Part shown: positions 61,616 through 64,000 of the stretch, in pieces
How positions within the stretch are numbered: the first letter of the stretch is position 1
Layout of the letters: every line of letters begins with the position of its first letter
Source: Phreatobacter stygius
GTDB lineage: Bacteria > Pseudomonadota > Alphaproteobacteria > Rhizobiales > Phreatobacteraceae
Reading direction: 5' to 3'
NCBI RefSeq assembly: GCF_005144885.1
Contig: NZ_CP039690.1
Coordinates: 5,779,001 to 5,843,000 of the forward strand
DNA length: 64,000 bases
Program-made: the position numbers and the translations under genes
The notes under the pieces: generated by a model
Told to the model about the DNA's origin: nothing
What the model saw: the letters and a program-made list of their open reading frames with translations, nothing else
The model's database searches: none

Positions 61616-62140
61616 TCAGCCAAACCGCTTGGCGTAATCCGAAACCAGCATCATCCATTCACTCCAGGCGGTTGCCGGCCGGCAGCCGCGCGGCATCCAG
61701 GGGAGGCCCGCGGCAATCTTCAGGAGGTCCTCTTTCTCTCCGGGGGCGAAATCGGCTTCCGAGAGCGGCGCCTGCACGGTCAGGACCACCGGTCCGATCG
61801 CCCGTTTCAGCTCTTCCCGGAGTTCGGCCAGGGATTTCGCTCCGAGAATGTCGACGACCTTGCCCGTCCGCGGTTCCATGACTGCGGCGTGAACCAGGCT
61901 ATGATCGATCGTCTGGCGCCTGAACGCCGCGACCGGAAAATTCAGGTCGCCCGCCACTGCACTGGCCAGATAGATACATCTGCCATTGCCGAGCACATGC
62001 AATGCGGTGGCGATCAGTTCGGCGACGCGGTCGTCGTTGATGCCCTCGGCGTCGACTGCGGCGAAGAGCATCGCTCCCAAGTCGCTGAACGCGATCCGTT
62101 CCAGGCTCAACCAGGGTTCGTCGATACGCGCCGCGCTCAT
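61616..62140 (-). CDS. hypothetical protein
   Basis: I do not recognise this 174-residue protein. The ATG at 62140, with CGGAGCG upstream, was chosen over upstream Met codons without a ribosome-binding site. It has no signal peptide or membrane segment. A region near residues 25-150 (FSDLGAMLFAAVDAEGINDDRVAELIATALHVLG, NGRCIYLASAVAGDLNFPVAAFRRQTIDHSLVHAAVMEPRTGKVVDILG) has the alternating pattern of a small alpha/beta domain with conserved-looking Asp, His and Gly residues. The sequence HSLVHAAVM with RTGKVVDILGA suggests a ligand- or nucleic-acid-handling fold, but nothing specific. It converges on the LysR gene. Confidence 0.65.
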   Translation of the reverse strand: MSAARIDEPWLSLERIAFSDLGAMLFAAVDAEGINDDRVAELIATALHVLGNGRCIYLASAVAGDLNFPVAAFRRQTIDHSLVHAAVMEPRTGKVVDILGAKSLAELREELKRAIGPVVLTVQAPLSEADFAPGEKEDLLKIAAGLPWMPRGCRPATAWSEWMMLVSDYAKRFG

Positions 62141-62287
62141 GGTCGCTCCGGGAACCGCTGACCACTGCTTCAATCCGGCAAAGCTAACCCGGCTCATCGG
62201 TTCCCGCAAACAAGGGGACCTCTGCCGTGCCCTATGCGCCCGCCGGCCAACCTTGCCACGGACCTCGCGGCCGAGGACGAAGCCACG

Positions 62288-63169
62288 TCACCTCGAGGCG
62301 TCGCCTGCCGCCCATGTCGCGACATGCTCGCGCATTGCCGGCATGTGTCCGGGGTCGTCGGCCAGCTCCGCCAGCTCGGACAATCGCAATATCCCGCTGA
62401 GCAGCGCGATGCGCCGGCGGTCGAGCCGCCGGCCGGTCAGGGCTTCATAAGCGTCGACGATCCGGGCGGTAAGGTCCCGCGAGATGAAGTTTGTGTAGAT
62501 GAACTCCTGATGCAGCGCGCCGAAACCGGAATCGCCGAAATCATAGATGCCGTTGAGCCGGCCGGCCTGATGGTCGAACGCCATGTTCCAGCCGTGGCCG
62601 TCGAAAAACCCGTAGGTCGTGCCATGCGGGTCGGCCGGCAGGTCTTGCCAGGCCGCGACCGTGCGGCGCGCGTAGCGTTGCAATTCGGCTGACAGCACCT
62701 GACAGCACCGGCGCAGGATCTCATCCGGCTGAAGCCAGGGCTTGATGGCGTGCGCGCCGGCTTCTTCCATGTCGCCCGGCTCCAGCCGGTGCAGTTCGGC
62801 GTAAAACCGGGCCATGTCCGTTGCCAGCCGCTGGCGGGTATCGATCGGCAGCAGGTCATATTGCGCACTGACCAGATGATCGCCGGCGAGCTTGGCGTGC
62901 CGCGAGAACAGCGGCGGGCCGGCGCAGAGCGTCAGGTCGGGCACCGGCATGGTGACGACAGGGCGGATCACGCCGAGCAGATCCGCCTCCCGGCGCAGCG
63001 AGGTCGCGGCTTCGTCGTTGCGCGGGAACTTGAAGATCAGCCGGCCATCGACCTCGACGGCGAGGCTGGCCCATCCGGTGGTCAGCAGCGAGAAGCGGGC
63101 CTTCGCGAGATCGGGAAACCGGCCGGTAATGATATCCCGCAAGCTCTCCAGTGTCGGTGTCTCGGTCAT
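62288..63169 (-). CDS. aminoglycoside phosphotransferase-fold kinase
   Basis: This 293-residue protein has the APH/choline-kinase fold: SLLTTGWASLAVEVDGRLIFKFPRN is the N-lobe with the ATP-contacting Lys, SLRREADLLGVI the Glu helix, and AKLAGDHLV the hinge. FFDGHGWNMAFD is the catalytic loop (the Asp and the Asn five residues on match HGD-x4-N), and LNGIYDFGDSGFG carries the metal-binding Asp. The usual His-Gly before the catalytic Asp is Phe-Phe. It phosphorylates a small hydroxyl compound, perhaps a homoserine, choline or macrolide-type substrate, but resistance cannot be claimed. The ATG at 63169 fits the family N-terminus. It has no operon partner. Confidence 0.85.
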   Translation of the reverse strand: MTETPTLESLRDIITGRFPDLAKARFSLLTTGWASLAVEVDGRLIFKFPRNDEAATSLRREADLLGVIRPVVTMPVPDLTLCAGPPLFSRHAKLAGDHLVSAQYDLLPIDTRQRLATDMARFYAELHRLEPGDMEEAGAHAIKPWLQPDEILRRCCQVLSAELQRYARRTVAAWQDLPADPHGTTYGFFDGHGWNMAFDHQAGRLNGIYDFGDSGFGALHQEFIYTNFISRDLTARIVDAYEALTGRRLDRRRIALLSGILRLSELAELADDPGHMPAMREHVATWAAGDASR

Positions 63170-63330
63170 GGTCCGCAATGGGTCTGGTTGTCGGCAGGGC
63201 GCAGCCTCCGGGCCGCGCCACGTGATCTTGGCGCCCCGGGAACTGCCGGAACTTTGCAACATTGGCAATGTCCGATCGGCATTCTTGCCGGCGCGATACG
63301 GCATGGGGCCAGGCCGGACGACGCGAATAT
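63170..63330. other. intergenic region before the synthetase remnant
   Basis: About 160 bases with no recognisable gene; it contains the promoter side of the kinase gene. Weak open frames run through it on both strands without a ribosome-binding site. Confidence 0.4.
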
Positions 63331-63423
63331 GAGGGCGCGGAGATCAACGATGCGAAAGTCGTTCTGGCCAATGAAGCAACGGCGATGCTTCACGGTCGCT
63401 CCGCGGCTTCGGAGGCCGAACAA
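63331..63423 (+). pseudogene. tyrosyl-tRNA synthetase fragment
   Basis: A 31-residue stretch beginning EGAEINDAKVVLANEATAML and continuing HGRSAASEAEQAA matches, from memory, the segment just before the C-terminal S4 domain of bacterial tyrosyl-tRNA synthetase (consensus near EGAEINEAKKVLATEATALxHGREAA). The match ends at both sides: upstream and downstream codons are unrelated and the frame stops at 63444. There is no full tyrS in the window. It looks like a vestige of a deletion or recombination event. Confidence 0.55.
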
Positions 63424-63698
63424 GCCGCGGTCGGCGTCATCTGAGGCGGGCATGAAGGCCGCACAACTTGGAGCCGGGCCCGCGCCTCGATGAGGGAGAG
63501 GCCGGTGACCGCGCGGCCGCCGGCGTCAGGGCCGGTCGGTGCGAGGCACGCGGGCCCCATCGCCGGCATCGCTGTTTCGCGAGGCGCCGATCCGACTTCG
63601 CGCGCCGGGGCAGGGCGCCCCTGCCAAGGACGCACTCCTCGTTGGCGCAAGCCTGGGCAAGATTGGCGCCATCCAATTGTCCGAAGGATCAGGCCGCC
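63424..63698. other. intergenic region before the M20 gene
   Basis: 275 bases with no supported gene or strong hairpin. CCGAAGGATC just before 63699 supplies the ribosome-binding site of the peptidase gene. Confidence 0.4.
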
Positions 63699-64000
63699 AT
63701 GATCACCCACGATGCCAAAGCCGCGCTCGACCGACTGATGCGCTTTCTCCTGATCGAGGGGGTGACCGGCCAGGAAGCGGCGATCGGCGCCGACGTCGCG
63801 CGGGCGCTGGTGGAGGCGGGTGTCGCCGCCGATGTCATTGGCTTCGATGATGCCAATACGCGCATTCCGGTGCCGACCGAGACCGGCAACCTGATCGTCA
63901 GGCTGCCCGGACGCGGCGCGCTCAGCAACAGCCCGCCGCTCATGTTCATGACCCATCTGGACACCGTGCCGCTCTGTGCCGGCGCCAAGCCCCGGATCGA
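63699..64000 (+). CDS. M20-family metallopeptidase, peptidase T-like (3' end outside window)
   Basis: The first 100 residues of an M20 peptidase are seen before the window ends. The start ATG at 63699 follows AAGGATC. Residues about 18-55 (FLLIEGVTGQEAAIGADVARALVEAGVAADVIGFDDANT) form the N-terminal helix and strand of the catalytic domain. PLMFMTHLDTVPLCAGAKPRI carries the first zinc-binding His and the catalytic Asp (THLDTVP) of the family. The pattern fits the PepT/tripeptidase-like group more than ArgE, but the rest is needed to decide. Confidence 0.8.
   Translation, partial: MITHDAKAALDRLMRFLLIEGVTGQEAAIGADVARALVEAGVAADVIGFDDANTRIPVPTETGNLIVRLPGRGALSNSPPLMFMTHLDTVPLCAGAKPRI

Noticed and set aside
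62288-63169. Antibiotic resistance gene
   Set aside because: The aminoglycoside phosphotransferase fold is shared by many metabolic kinases, and the sequence is not close to any known resistance enzyme I can recall.

Overview
The window is high-GC bacterial chromosome with the gene content of an alphaproteobacterium, most likely order Hyphomicrobiales (Rhizobiales). The clues are the many Tat- and Sec-exported ABC receptors, the Rrf2/NADH-dehydrogenase pair, several Rhizobiales-style extragenic palindromes and the small Arg/Tyr-rich secreted proteins. A genus cannot be named from sequence reading alone. I see no rRNA, tRNA, CRISPR array, phage or complete insertion sequence. 58 coding features are listed, two cut by the window edges and one a gene remnant.

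1-14 kb, housekeeping and stress: an XRE regulator (cut at the left edge), a universal stress protein, an archaeal-type fructose-1,6-bisphosphate aldolase/phosphatase, a dodecin without the flavin-stacking Trp, a peptide-deformylase-like protein without two metal ligands, a methyltransferase, and a LuxR-type regulator. Then come a short YadA-like trimeric autotransporter with a downstream exported partner, three small exported proteins, and an NADH dehydrogenase-like flavoprotein next to an Rrf2 regulator. Matched operator-like sites lie before both of the last two genes. A membrane diguanylate cyclase follows.

14-22 kb, fatty acid beta-oxidation: a tightly overlapping four-gene operon encodes a FadE-type acyl-CoA dehydrogenase, a thiolase, a FadJ-type bifunctional enzyme and an acetyl-CoA hydrolase/transferase.

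22-30 kb, a putative catabolic island: a luciferase-like FMN monooxygenase and a spermidine/putrescine-type ABC importer form one leftward operon. It faces a divergent GAF/PucR regulator and a flavin reductase, so uptake, oxidation, reduced-flavin supply and regulation are all present. The substrate is unknown.

30-38 kb, mixed metabolism: an orphan peptide-type receptor, MarC, a glutaminyl cyclase-like protein, a divergent Lrp/alanine dehydrogenase pair, a small monooxygenase-fold protein and an M20 peptidase.

38-43.4 kb, copper resistance: CopA ATPase, CopZ chaperone, a multicopper oxidase and CueR. CueR-type promoters lie before copA and before cueR. A 39-codon ORF is overlapped by cueR and appears to be the first cistron of its transcript.

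43.5-62 kb, peptide and aromatic metabolism: a receptor plus aminobenzoyl-glutamate-hydrolase-like gene pair ending in a clear terminator; then a leftward operon of gentisate-type dioxygenase, fumarylacetoacetase-family hydrolase and a complete Liv-type ABC transporter, with a divergent GntR regulator; then a phenol/3-hydroxybenzoate hydroxylase-like flavoprotein, a tricarboxylate-type receptor and a second FAD oxidoreductase with a LysR regulator. The right end holds a hypothetical gene, an aminoglycoside-phosphotransferase-fold kinase, a short tyrosyl-tRNA synthetase remnant and the start of an M20 peptidase.

Start codons were chosen from Shine-Dalgarno matches and family alignment from memory; no database search was run.
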